From NCBI GenBank assembly GCA_016710885.1, contig JADJUC010000006.1, positions 1 through 64,000 of the forward strand: DNA of 64,000 bases. Direction: 5' to 3'. Source of the stretch: Candidatus Proximibacter danicus (GTDB lineage Bacteria; Pseudomonadota; Gammaproteobacteria; Burkholderiales; Rhodocyclaceae). Numbering within the stretch: position 1 is the stretch's first letter; each line of letters opens with the position of its first letter. The notes under the pieces were generated by a model. It ran no database searches and was not told the origin of the DNA. It was given only the letters and a program-made list of their open reading frames with translations. Positions 1 to 7,285 of the stretch are shown one piece after another. Both the position numbers and the translations under genes were made by a program.

Positions 1-918
1 CGGTGACGCCGAACAGCCAGTAGTCGTAGGGCAGCGAGTAGTGCAGCGTGTGGCCCTTGGTGCCGCGTTTGCCGTCTTCCTTGCCGTGGCTGTTGCCAAG
101 GTCGTGGTTGTAGCTGGCGTAGAAGAGGTCGTTGAGGGTGAGCAGGTGGTCGCCGGAGACGGTGACCGAGCCGAGGTATTTGCCGGTGCTCTTCGAGCCG
201 CCGTCGTTGGCGGAGAGGGTCAGGCGCAGCGGGAAAGCCTGCTTCCAGGTGATGAGGATATCGCTTTCGCCGGGGTCGTCGGCGGGGAGGATCTGGATGT
301 CGGCTTCGGCGGTGGGCACGCGCTTGAAGTTTTCCAGCCCTTGTTCGATGTCGCGCAGGTTGAGCAGGTCGCCGGGCTGGGCGGGCATGGCGTTCCAGGC
401 GTTGGCGCGGGAACTGGTGCCTTCGGCGAAGCGGATGTCGCGGATGCGGCCGGGGAGGATGCTGAGGGTGAGGATGCCGTCGCGCAGGTCCTGTGCTTCG
501 GCCAGCACGCGGGTGGTGACGTAGCCACGGGCGACGATGGCGTTCTGCACGCGCTTCATGACCAGATTGATGCCGGCACTGCCGAGGCAGCGGCCGCTGG
601 CGGGGTCGTCGTCGGGGTCGGCGGCCGCCTTGGCCCAGGCAAAGTCGAATCGGATGCGGGCTTTTCAGGGCGATTTCGCGGACGGGAAAACACGGCGTTT
701 CGGCCTCCGGCAGGCGGCCGGGGTCGGTGCTTGCGGGAGGCCTGCAGGCGGACATCGGGGGCGCTTTCCTGCTGCTCGCGCAGGGCGCGGTCGCGTTCGA
801 TCTGGCGCTGCAGTTCCTGGGCGATGGCGGCACCGGTGACGGTCTGGGCAAGAGCGCCCTGCGCCATGAATGCCGCCAGAAGCGCAATTCCCAGGCGGCG
901 CGGGCCAGGCCCGCCCAA
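1..918 (-). pseudogene. ShlB/FhaC-family two-partner secretion transporter, partial, with two frameshifts
   Basis: The gene runs off the left edge on the minus strand. Translated in pieces it resembles TpsB outer-membrane transporters (FhaC/ShlB), which export a large TpsA exoprotein through a 16-strand barrel with periplasmic POTRA domains. Seen: a signal peptide ending in GALAQ, a Gln/Arg-rich helix (QELQRQIERDRALREQQ), then a POTRA-like piece (ETPCFPVREIALKSPHP), then a second piece (AGINLVMKRVQNAIVARGYV) leading into the barrel. These pieces lie in three different frames. The switches fall near 740-755 and near 650, and each is explained by one extra base. The first frame begins at a TTG (916-918) directly after a stop, so the true start is uncertain. 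The partner TpsA gene would lie outside the window. The lesions may be real decay or sequencing error. Confidence 0.7.
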
Positions 919-1233
919 TTAGATGGCGCCCACCGGGAGGCGGAAAGCCTCCCGGTGCGCAGGGCAACGGCCAGTGTTGGCCGTCGGCGCCGCCCTCCTC
1001 CTTGTAATGCCTTGATTCATTGTGCTGTTGTCGCGCCTTTGTGGCGCTTCTCCCCATGAAAGCGGGCGCAATAGTATCTATGCGGGGTAACAAACACAAG
1101 CAATGTTGTTGATGTTAATCAATTGATGAACTTTCAATATGAAACACGCAACAGCACAGGGTTGGGAGTTTTTGTATCATATTGGCGCGTTTCCCTTGTC
1201 CGAGGTGCGCCAAAGTCGGTCTATAATCGCCGC
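919..1233. other. Divergent intergenic region with two strong hairpins
   Basis: This 315-base gap between the TpsB-like gene and the S24-type regulator holds no convincing gene. It has two inverted repeats. The first is an 11-bp perfect stem, 931-941 with 947-957 and loop GGAAA, ending about 12 nt before the TpsB-like start. The second is a 7-bp stem, 967-973 with 978-984 and loop GTGT. Neither has a T-run, so they are not typical terminators; they would form in the 5' leader of the minus-strand gene. The part from 1080 to 1190 is AT-rich and probably carries the divergent promoters. Confidence 0.5.
1222..1227 (+). promoter_or_regulatory. -10 element of the S24-type regulator gene
   Basis: A perfect TATAAT lies six bases before the ATG at 1234, so transcription should start at or next to the A of the start codon and give a leaderless mRNA. 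The -35 match is weak (TTGTCC at 1196-1201, spacer 20). Confidence 0.4.
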
Positions 1234-1926
1234 ATGAACTCAGTCATCCACCTTGATAATCAGGACGATACGTCGCTGCGTCAGAAGGCTTTCCGCAAGC
1301 AGTTTGCGGAGAACCTGAATGCGGCACTGGATCGGCGCGGCGCCATTCCCTCCGGCTACGGCCGGGTGACGGCGGTGGCCGAACTGTTCGGCGTCAGCCA
1401 GAACACGGCGGCCAACTGGTTGCGCGGCGGCGGCGTACCGGAACTGGCACGCCTGCCGGAAATTGCCGAAACGCTGAACACCACTGTCGAGCAACTGGTC
1501 GTCGGCACGCCGAGCACCGGCGCCCACGCCATCGATGAGCGCTATACGATCATCGATATCCACGGTAACGACGAAGACGAGGCGCATGCGCTGTACATGC
1601 TGCCGGAAGCCCTGCGCGAGATCGGTCTGCCGCGCGGCGTTACCGCCATGCGGGTTTCAGGCGACGATATGGACCCTTACCTGCGCCCCGGCGATGTGGT
1701 GTTTTACGACCCGCGCGTGAATCGCATCCACACCAACGGCGTTTTCGTGCTGCGCATTCACGATGCGCCAGTGGTCCGCCGCGTGCAGCGCAGCACCGTG
1801 GACGGCCTGCGCCTGATCTGCGACAACGAGCGCTTTGGCAGCGAAACGCTGAGCGAAGCCGCGCTTGAATCGAGCGGGATCGAAGTCGTTGGCCACGTAG
1901 TCGGCAGGTTGCTGGTCGGGCGTTGA
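1234..1926 (+). CDS. CI/LexA-like regulator with degenerate S24 domain
   Basis: A 230-residue protein with an N-terminal helix-turn-helix (about residues 20-85, AELFGVSQNTAANWLRGGG) and a C-terminal S24/LexA-type fold (about 125-225). In active LexA/CI proteins the dyad is a Ser in a G-D/M-S-M motif and a Lys about 40 residues later. Here the first motif reads VSGDDMDPYLRPGDVV, with Asp at the Ser position, and the Lys region reads VVRRVQR. Self-cleavage is therefore unlikely, and the domain probably serves dimerisation or ligand sensing. The open frame extends upstream to 1123, but 1234 is preferred because a perfect -10 ends six bases before it. The target is unknown; it could control the divergent secretion gene or itself. 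Confidence 0.75.
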   Translation: MNSVIHLDNQDDTSLRQKAFRKQFAENLNAALDRRGAIPSGYGRVTAVAELFGVSQNTAANWLRGGGVPELARLPEIAETLNTTVEQLVVGTPSTGAHAIDERYTIIDIHGNDEDEAHALYMLPEALREIGLPRGVTAMRVSGDDMDPYLRPGDVVFYDPRVNRIHTNGVFVLRIHDAPVVRRVQRSTVDGLRLICDNERFGSETLSEAALESSGIEVVGHVVGRLLVGR

Positions 1927-1935
1927 GAAATTGAT

Positions 1936-2523
1936 GTGTTGAATTCGCCGGCGGCGACGCCGTCGATTCTCTACCTGCACGGCTTCCGTTCCTCCCCGCA
2001 ATCCTGGAAGGCCCGCCTGTTGGCTGAAGCCATGGCCGCACGCGGGTTGGCCGACCGCTTTCACTGCCCGGCACTGTCGCACGACCCCGATGTGGCAATT
2101 TCGCAGGCCGAGGCCATCCTGGCCGCCCACTCCGGTCCGTTCGTCCTGGTCGGTAGTTCGTTGGGCGGCTATTACGCGACCTGGCTGGCGGAAAAGCATG
2201 GGCTGCCGGCGATCCTGATCAATCCGGCGGTGGTTGCCCCGCTGTCGCTGGAAGTCTATGTCGGGCCACAAACCTGCCTGTACGGTGGCGAAACCTTCGA
2301 GTTCACCCACGCCCACATTGCGGCGCTGCGCAGGATGGAGGCGCGGCACATTACGCCGGCCCGTTATTGGCTGCTGGTCGAGGAAGGCGACGAGGTGCTG
2401 GACTATCGCCAGGCGGTATCCCGCTACGCCGACTGCCGGCAGACAGTGCTGCCGGGCGGCGACCACAGCTTCACGCGGTTTCCCGATTTCGTCCCGCAAA
2501 TCATTGAATCCTGCGGGTTATAA
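1936..2523 (+). CDS. YqiA-like alpha/beta-hydrolase esterase
   Basis: A 195-residue protein of the UPF0227/YqiA esterase family. Visible features are the oxyanion motif ILYLHGFRSSPQSWK, the nucleophile elbow GSSLGGYYA (Ser near residue 73), an acid in EEGDEVLDY and a histidine in GGDHSFTRFPDF. The length fits the family. The start is a GTG at 1936, nine bases after the regulator stop, with an in-frame TTG at 1939 as alternative; the ATG at 1934 is out of frame. It belongs to a closely spaced plus-strand series with the following exoribonuclease. The physiological substrate is unknown; YqiA-type enzymes hydrolyse short-chain or CoA thioesters. Confidence 0.75.
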   Translation: MLNSPAATPSILYLHGFRSSPQSWKARLLAEAMAARGLADRFHCPALSHDPDVAISQAEAILAAHSGPFVLVGSSLGGYYATWLAEKHGLPAILINPAVVAPLSLEVYVGPQTCLYGGETFEFTHAHIAALRRMEARHITPARYWLLVEEGDEVLDYRQAVSRYADCRQTVLPGGDHSFTRFPDFVPQIIESCGL

Positions 2524-2524
2524 T
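2519..2524 (+). promoter_or_regulatory. -10 element upstream of the exoribonuclease gene
   Basis: A perfect TATAAT overlaps the stop codon of the esterase gene and ends seven bases before the ATG at 2532. No good -35 is seen at normal spacing. If used, the transcript would start within two bases of the start codon. Confidence 0.35.
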
Positions 2525-2531
2525 CGGCCGG

Positions 2532-4499
2532 ATGTTTTTACTTTTCGAAGAAGACGGCGGCTTCAAGACGGGCACCATCCTCGCCGACAACGATGCGTCG
2601 TTGCAGGTCGAGATGGTCTCGGGGAAGCGCGCCAAGATCAAGGCGGCAAGTGTTTTGCTGCGTTTCAAGGACCCGACGGCGGGCGCGCTGCTGGATGCAG
2701 CGGAGTCGCTGGCGGAAAGCGTGGAAGCCGAGTTCCTCTGGGAGTGTGCAAGCGATGGCGAGTTTTCTTTTCTTGATTTTGCCCGCGACTACTACGGCCA
2801 CGAAGCCTCGCCCGTCGAGGCGACTGCGATCCTGCTTGCCCTACACGCAGCACCCGTCTACTTCCATCGCAAGGGCAAAGGGCGCTTCCGCAAGGCCCCT
2901 GCAGACATTCTTGCAGCCGCTCTGGCCGGTCTTGAAAAGAAGCGTCAGCAAGCGCTCACCATTGAGCGCATGGTCGCGGCCCTGAAGGCCGGCCAGCTTC
3001 CGCCCGAATACCCACCGCTGCTGCGCGACCTGCTCTACAAGCCGGATCGTAATCGCCTGGAAACCAAGGCGCTGGAAACCGCCTGTGCCGATACCGGCCT
3101 GTCGGCCGCGCATCTGCTGGCCAAGTGCGGCGCCATCCGCTCAGCGCACGATTACCATTTCCAGCGTTTCCTGACCGAATACTTCCCGCGCGGCATCGCT
3201 TTCCCGGACTGCCCGATACCGGAGGCCGGGGCGAAATTGCCACGCGCCGATGTGCGCGCCTTCTCGATCGACGATGCGGCCACCACCGAGATTGACGATG
3301 CGTTCTCGGTGCAGGCGCTTCCCGGCATCGGCTGGCGTGTCGGTATCCACATCGCTGCGCCGGGGCTGGGCATCCTGCCCGGTTCGCCGCTGGATGCGGT
3401 GGCTCGCGAACGGCTATCCACGGTCTACATGCCGGGCAACAAGATCACCATGCTGCCAGACGCCGTGGTCGAGCGCTTCACGCTTTCGGCCGGGCGCAAC
3501 TGCCCGGCGGTGTCGCTCTATCTTACGGTGACTCCGGAGCTGGAAATCACCGGCCATGAGTCGCGGCTGGAGATCGTGCCGGTAGTGGCCAACCTGCGCC
3601 ATCACGAGATCGAGCCACTGTTCAACGAAGAAACGCTGGCCGCCGGCCTGCCCGAATTCGCCTTGCGCGACGAGCTGAAGCTGCTCTGGCAACTGGCTTG
3701 CGCCTGCGAAGGCCGGCGCGGCAAGCCGTCGGCGATGCAGGGTGTGAACGACTACAACTTTGCCATCGAAGGCGATACTTCCGACCCGGCCAGTTGCCGC
3801 GTCGAGATCAGCGAACGCAAGCGCGGCAGCCCGCTCGACAAACTGGTTGCCGAACTGATGATCGTCGCCAACAGCACCTGGGGCGGACTGCTCGCCGAGA
3901 AGGGCGTGGCCGCCATCTACCGCGCGCAGACCGCCGGCAAGGTGCGCATGACGACTTCGCCGCTGCCGCACGACGGCCTCGGTGTGGCGCAGTACGCGTG
4001 GTCGTCGTCACCACTGCGACGTTACGTGGACCTGATCAACCAGTGGCAGTTGATCGCGCACCTCTCCGATCTGACGCCGCATTTTGGCGGCAAGGGAACG
4101 ACCAGCAGCGACGCCCTGTTCGGCGCCATGCGCGATTTCGACCTGACCTACGCGGCCTACGCTGAGTTTCAGCGCGGCATGGAGAAGTACTGGTGCCTGC
4201 GCTGGCTGCAACAGGGGAATGTTCAGACGATCGATGCGACCGTTCGCCGCGAATCGCTGGTCAAGCTCGATCACCTGCCGCAGTTGCTGCGCGTACCTTC
4301 ACTGCCGGAACTGCCGCCGGGACAGCGCGTGCGCCTGACCATCGAGAGCATGGACGAGCTGACGCTGGACCTGAACTGCCGCTACCTGGAGACGCTGAAT
4401 GTGCCGGCGGCGACCGTTGCTACCGCACTCGACACAATTGCCGATGCCGATGCCGATGCCGCGGCCGACGACGCGCTTGAATCCACCGACTGGAGATGA
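2532..4499 (+). CDS. RNB-domain exoribonuclease (RNase II family)
   Basis: A 655-residue 3'-5' exoribonuclease of the RNase II/R superfamily, which degrades single-stranded RNA processively using Mg2+ held by Asp residues. The RNB domain spans about residues 230-560. Its metal-binding signature reads SIDDAATTEIDDAFSV: the first and last two Asp match the family pattern D-x5-D-x-DD, while the second Asp is Glu. The conserved stretch YMPGNKITMLPDAVVERF and the C-terminal basic loop SSPLRRYVDLINQWQL are present. The N-terminus has only a short beta-rich region instead of full cold-shock domains. The last residues are a low-complexity Asp/Ala run (DADADAAADDA). The stop overlaps the TonB-family start by four bases, so both are co-translated. 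Confidence 0.85.
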   Translation: MFLLFEEDGGFKTGTILADNDASLQVEMVSGKRAKIKAASVLLRFKDPTAGALLDAAESLAESVEAEFLWECASDGEFSFLDFARDYYGHEASPVEATAILLALHAAPVYFHRKGKGRFRKAPADILAAALAGLEKKRQQALTIERMVAALKAGQLPPEYPPLLRDLLYKPDRNRLETKALETACADTGLSAAHLLAKCGAIRSAHDYHFQRFLTEYFPRGIAFPDCPIPEAGAKLPRADVRAFSIDDAATTEIDDAFSVQALPGIGWRVGIHIAAPGLGILPGSPLDAVARERLSTVYMPGNKITMLPDAVVERFTLSAGRNCPAVSLYLTVTPELEITGHESRLEIVPVVANLRHHEIEPLFNEETLAAGLPEFALRDELKLLWQLACACEGRRGKPSAMQGVNDYNFAIEGDTSDPASCRVEISERKRGSPLDKLVAELMIVANSTWGGLLAEKGVAAIYRAQTAGKVRMTTSPLPHDGLGVAQYAWSSSPLRRYVDLINQWQLIAHLSDLTPHFGGKGTTSSDALFGAMRDFDLTYAAYAEFQRGMEKYWCLRWLQQGNVQTIDATVRRESLVKLDHLPQLLRVPSLPELPPGQRVRLTIESMDELTLDLNCRYLETLNVPAATVATALDTIADADADAAADDALESTDWR

Positions 4500-5380
4500 A
4501 AACCAGACTGCCAATGCCCGCCCCGCTGCAAGCGCCCCCCTCGGACCGCATGCTCTGGCTGGCAATTGGCGCTTCCGTGCTGATTCATGGCGCGCTGCTG
4601 TCGCTGAACTTCGCCTTCCCCAATGCCTCGCGAGCCGTGAAGGACAAGGCGCTGGAGATCATCCTGGTCAACAGCAAGGCTGCGCGCCGCCCGTCGGACG
4701 CGCAGGCGCTGGCACAGACGAATCTGGATGGTGGCGGCAATGTCGATGAGAATCGCCGGGCAAAGACGCCGCTGCCGCCGTCTGCGCGCCAGCAGGCCGG
4801 CGCCGATCTGGAGCAGAAGCAGCAGCGGGTGCAGGCGCTGGAAGCGCAACAGCAGAAGCTGATGGCGCAAACGCGCAGCAAGCGAACGACCTCGCCGCAG
4901 GAATTACGCGAGGCGCAACCAGAGCCTTCGCCGACACTTTCCGGCCGCGAGATGGCCTCGTCGGCATTGGCCATGGCGCGACTCGAGGCCGAGATTTCAA
5001 AGAACGTCGAGGAGTACAACAAGCGTCCGCGCAAGAAAAATATAGGCGTCCGCGCCGATGAGTACCGCTTCGCACAATACGTCGAGGATTGGCGGTTGAA
5101 GGTGGAGCGCATCGGTACGCTCAATTACCCGGATGCGGCAAAGGGCAAGCTTTACGGCAGCCTGGTGCTGTCAGTCAATATCCTCAGCGACGGCACCGTG
5201 CAGAAGATCGAGATCAACCGCAGCTCGGGGCACAAGATTCTCGACGATGCGGCACGACGGATCGTCCAGATGGCTTCGCCCTACGCGGCCTTCCCGCCGG
5301 ATATCCGGCGCGACACCGATATCATCGAGATCACCCGCACCTGGGCCTTTACCCGCAACGATGCGCTGGAAACGCGCTAG
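4496..5380 (+). CDS. TonB-family energy transducer
   Basis: A 294-residue inner-membrane protein. One transmembrane segment near the N-terminus (about residues 19-39, LWLAIGASVLIHGALLS) is followed by a charged, Gln/Ala-rich periplasmic linker with coiled-coil character (about 95-125, QQRVQALEAQQQKLMAQ) and a TonB C-terminal domain (about 210-290) with YPDAAKGKLYGSLVLSVNI and GTVQKIEINRSSGHKILD. The linker lacks the usual Pro-rich EP/KP repeats. TonB proteins couple the proton-motive force, through ExbB/ExbD, to outer-membrane receptors; no exbBD or receptor gene is adjacent, so its partner is unknown. The ATGA overlap with the exoribonuclease stop and the six-base gap to aroE indicate one operon. 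Confidence 0.8.
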   Translation: MKTRLPMPAPLQAPPSDRMLWLAIGASVLIHGALLSLNFAFPNASRAVKDKALEIILVNSKAARRPSDAQALAQTNLDGGGNVDENRRAKTPLPPSARQQAGADLEQKQQRVQALEAQQQKLMAQTRSKRTTSPQELREAQPEPSPTLSGREMASSALAMARLEAEISKNVEEYNKRPRKKNIGVRADEYRFAQYVEDWRLKVERIGTLNYPDAAKGKLYGSLVLSVNILSDGTVQKIEINRSSGHKILDDAARRIVQMASPYAAFPPDIRRDTDIIEITRTWAFTRNDALETR

Positions 5381-5386
5381 GCCGCG

Positions 5387-6214
5387 ATGACTCTCCCGAC
5401 AACCGCCCGCTACTGCGTTTTCGGCAATCCGATCAACCACAGCAAATCGCCGGGCATCCATGCGCTGTTCGCCCGGCAAACCGGCGAAGACCTCCAGTAC
5501 GAAGCCGTGCTTGCACCGATCGATGGTTTTGCCGCGAGTGTGCAGGCGTTCATCGCTGGCGGCGGCAGGGGGGCGAACGTGACCGTGCCGTTCAAGGAAG
5601 AAGCGTTCCGTCTGTGTGACGGGCATTCGCCGCGCGCGCACCTGGCCGGTGCAGTGAATACGCTCAGCTTCGACGACGGGAAAATACTGGGCGACAACAC
5701 CGATGGTGCCGGACTGGTGCGCGACCTGTGCGTCAATCTGCAGACGCCATTGGCCGGGCGCAGCATCCTCCTGCTCGGTGCTGGCGGCGCGGCGCGCGGC
5801 TCCTTGGGGCCGCTACTTGAGCAACAGCCCGCCGCGCTATTCATCGCCAACCGGACGGCGGCAAAGGCGGCCACGCTGGCGCAGCAGTTTGCCGCGCTCG
5901 GCCCGGTGCAGGGCGGCGGCTTCGATGCACTGGTTGGCAAGCATTTCGATATCGTCATCAATGCCACTTCTGCCAGTCTGGCGGGCGATGTGCCGCCGCT
6001 GCCCGAGGGCATCTTTTCTGCGGATACGCTGGCTTACGACATGATGTACGGCAAGGGGGATACGCCCTTCCTCGCCGAGGCGCGGCGACGCGGCGTAAGG
6101 CGCTTGGCCGATGGTCTCGGCATGCTGGTCGAGCAGGCGGCGGAAGCGTTTTTTGTCTGGTGGCAGGTGCGTCCGCAGACTGCGCCGATACTGGACGCCC
6201 TGCGTAATACATGA
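5387..6214 (+). CDS. aroE: Shikimate dehydrogenase
   Basis: A 275-residue NADPH-dependent shikimate 5-dehydrogenase, reducing 3-dehydroshikimate to shikimate in the aromatic amino acid and chorismate pathway. Substrate-site motifs are present: NPINHSKSPGIHALF near residue 13, the catalytic Lys in NVTVPFKEEAF (about 67), and Asp in DNTDGAGLVRDL (about 104). The NADP-binding loop is LLGAGGAARGSLGPLL and the typical NATSASLAGD follows. Length is normal. It overlaps mtgA by four bases. Chorismate is also the expected substrate of the chorismatase in the pigment cluster, but the two genes are far apart and no regulatory link is visible. Confidence 0.95.
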   Translation: MTLPTTARYCVFGNPINHSKSPGIHALFARQTGEDLQYEAVLAPIDGFAASVQAFIAGGGRGANVTVPFKEEAFRLCDGHSPRAHLAGAVNTLSFDDGKILGDNTDGAGLVRDLCVNLQTPLAGRSILLLGAGGAARGSLGPLLEQQPAALFIANRTAAKAATLAQQFAALGPVQGGGFDALVGKHFDIVINATSASLAGDVPPLPEGIFSADTLAYDMMYGKGDTPFLAEARRRGVRRLADGLGMLVEQAAEAFFVWWQVRPQTAPILDALRNT

Positions 6215-6906
6215 AGCGTCTGGCGATATCGGTCCGACGCATCCTGCTGGCCTTGCTGGCGCTGGCACTGGTCTATCTGCTCTGGCTGTTCGGCTGGGTT
6301 CTGTACTGGGGCTGGTTCAACCCGGACATGACCCGCTTCATGGAGATCCGGCTGACGGAACTGCAGGTGAAGCAACCCGACGCGGCGCTGAAAAAGCAGT
6401 GGGTGCCGTATGAGCGCATCTCCACTCATCTCAAACGGGCGCTGATTGCCTCGGAAGACGGGAAATTCACGCAGCACCCGGGTTTTGACTGGGAAGGCAT
6501 CCAGGTGGCCATGAAGAAGAACGAGCGCAAGGGCAAGGCGGTCGCCGGCGGCTCGACGATTACTCAGCAACTGGCCAAGAACCTTTTTCTGACGCCGCAG
6601 CGTTCCCTTTGGCGCAAGGGCGAAGAGGCTGTGATCACCCTGATGATCGAGGCGACCTGGAGCAAACGGCGTATTTTCGAGGTGTACCTGAACGTGATCG
6701 AGTGGGGCAATGGCGTCTTCGGCGCCGAAGCGGCCGCCCGTCACTATTACAATATTTCAGCCGCGCAACTTGGGGCAGAGCAGGCGGCACGACTGGCTGG
6801 CATGGTCCCCAGCCCGCGCTTCTACGACCGCAACCGCAATGCGCCGGGGCTGGCGAAGAAGACGGAAGTCATTCTGGCACGCATGCCTTCGGCAGCAGTG
6901 CCTTGA
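6211..6906 (+). CDS. mtgA: Monofunctional peptidoglycan glycosyltransferase
   Basis: A 231-residue GT51 enzyme that polymerises lipid II into glycan strands at the outer face of the inner membrane. It has an N-terminal transmembrane helix (about residues 10-33, ILLALLALALVYLLWLFGW) and the GT51 motifs in order: ALIASEDGKFTQHPGFDWEGI with the catalytic Glu, GGSTITQQLAKNLFL, RKGEEAVITLMIE, and KRRIFEVYLNVIEWGNGVFG. There is no transpeptidase domain, which separates it from bifunctional penicillin-binding proteins. ATGA overlap with aroE places it last in the operon. Confidence 0.95.
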   Translation: MKRLAISVRRILLALLALALVYLLWLFGWVLYWGWFNPDMTRFMEIRLTELQVKQPDAALKKQWVPYERISTHLKRALIASEDGKFTQHPGFDWEGIQVAMKKNERKGKAVAGGSTITQQLAKNLFLTPQRSLWRKGEEAVITLMIEATWSKRRIFEVYLNVIEWGNGVFGAEAAARHYYNISAAQLGAEQAARLAGMVPSPRFYDRNRNAPGLAKKTEVILARMPSAAVP

Positions 6907-6939
6907 GAACGCGATTCCGGTTTTGTCGCATCCCGGTAA

Positions 6940-6968
6940 TTGTTGCGTCGCCGCAAACGATGTACACT
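6940..6968 (+). promoter_or_regulatory. Probable mgtE promoter
   Basis: TTGTTG at 6940-6945, a 17-bp spacer and TACACT at 6963-6968, preceded by TG as in extended -10 promoters. Predicted start is near 6975, which gives mgtE an untranslated leader of about 300 nt. Confidence 0.5.
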
Positions 6969-6984
6969 CCGCCCCATCTCATTT

Positions 6985-7126
6985 CCGGAGCGATCCACGT
7001 GGACAGTTGCCCGTGTAGCAACTCGCCGGCCACCGCCGGCACCATGGCAGGATAACAGCCCTCTCTGGCTGCCATCCTGCCCTTTGCAGGATGGTACGCC
7101 CCCCCGGAAAGCCCCGCGCACTCCGG
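6985..7126 (+). promoter_or_regulatory. Structured mgtE leader, candidate riboregulator
   Basis: The 375-base gap before mgtE holds a compact set of pairings. CCGGAG at 6985-6990 pairs with CTCCGG at 7121-7126 and would close a multi-helix junction. Inside are stem 7005-7010/7018-7023 and stem 7025-7030/7035-7040. There are also two mutually exclusive hairpins: GGCAGGAT 7046-7053 with ATCCTGCC 7074-7081, or CCATCCTGC 7072-7080 with GCAGGATGG 7086-7094. Competing helices that share one strand are typical of switching leaders, and Mg2+ transporter genes are often controlled by leaders that sense Mg2+. I do not recognise the M-box or another known riboswitch class. No T-run follows the second hairpin, so Rho or translation control would be more likely than intrinsic termination. 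Confidence 0.45.
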
Positions 7127-7240
7127 CCCTTCAAGCGACCATTCGATGTAACCTGCGAGCACTTGCGGATTGCCGCTGTGCTTGCCATGTCCGCCCGGCG
7201 ACACGACTTCGGTCTGCCGCACGACAGGACGGGAGTCGTT

Positions 7241-7285
7241 ATGAATGTCGTAATTCGCGTTGATGGCAACGGTGAAGCAGCATGA
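7241..7285 (+). CDS. Possible 14-residue leader peptide coupled to mgtE
   Basis: A short frame, MNVVIRVDGNGEAA, begins with ATG at 7241 behind a plausible GGGAG ribosome-binding site and ends in a TGA overlapping the mgtE ATG (ATGA). mgtE itself has a poor binding site just upstream, so translation could depend on this peptide. It is the last part of a longer frame that opens at 7091. Evidence is positional only. Confidence 0.25.
   Translation: MNVVIRVDGNGEAA

Noticed and set aside
931..957. Hairpin at 931-957 as an intrinsic terminator
   Set aside because: Perfect stem but no T-run on either side; treated as leader structure.
7091..7285. 64-codon frame before mgtE as a full gene
   Set aside because: Its start is inside a hairpin arm and the composition is Arg/Pro-rich without family features; only its last 14 codons have a plausible start.
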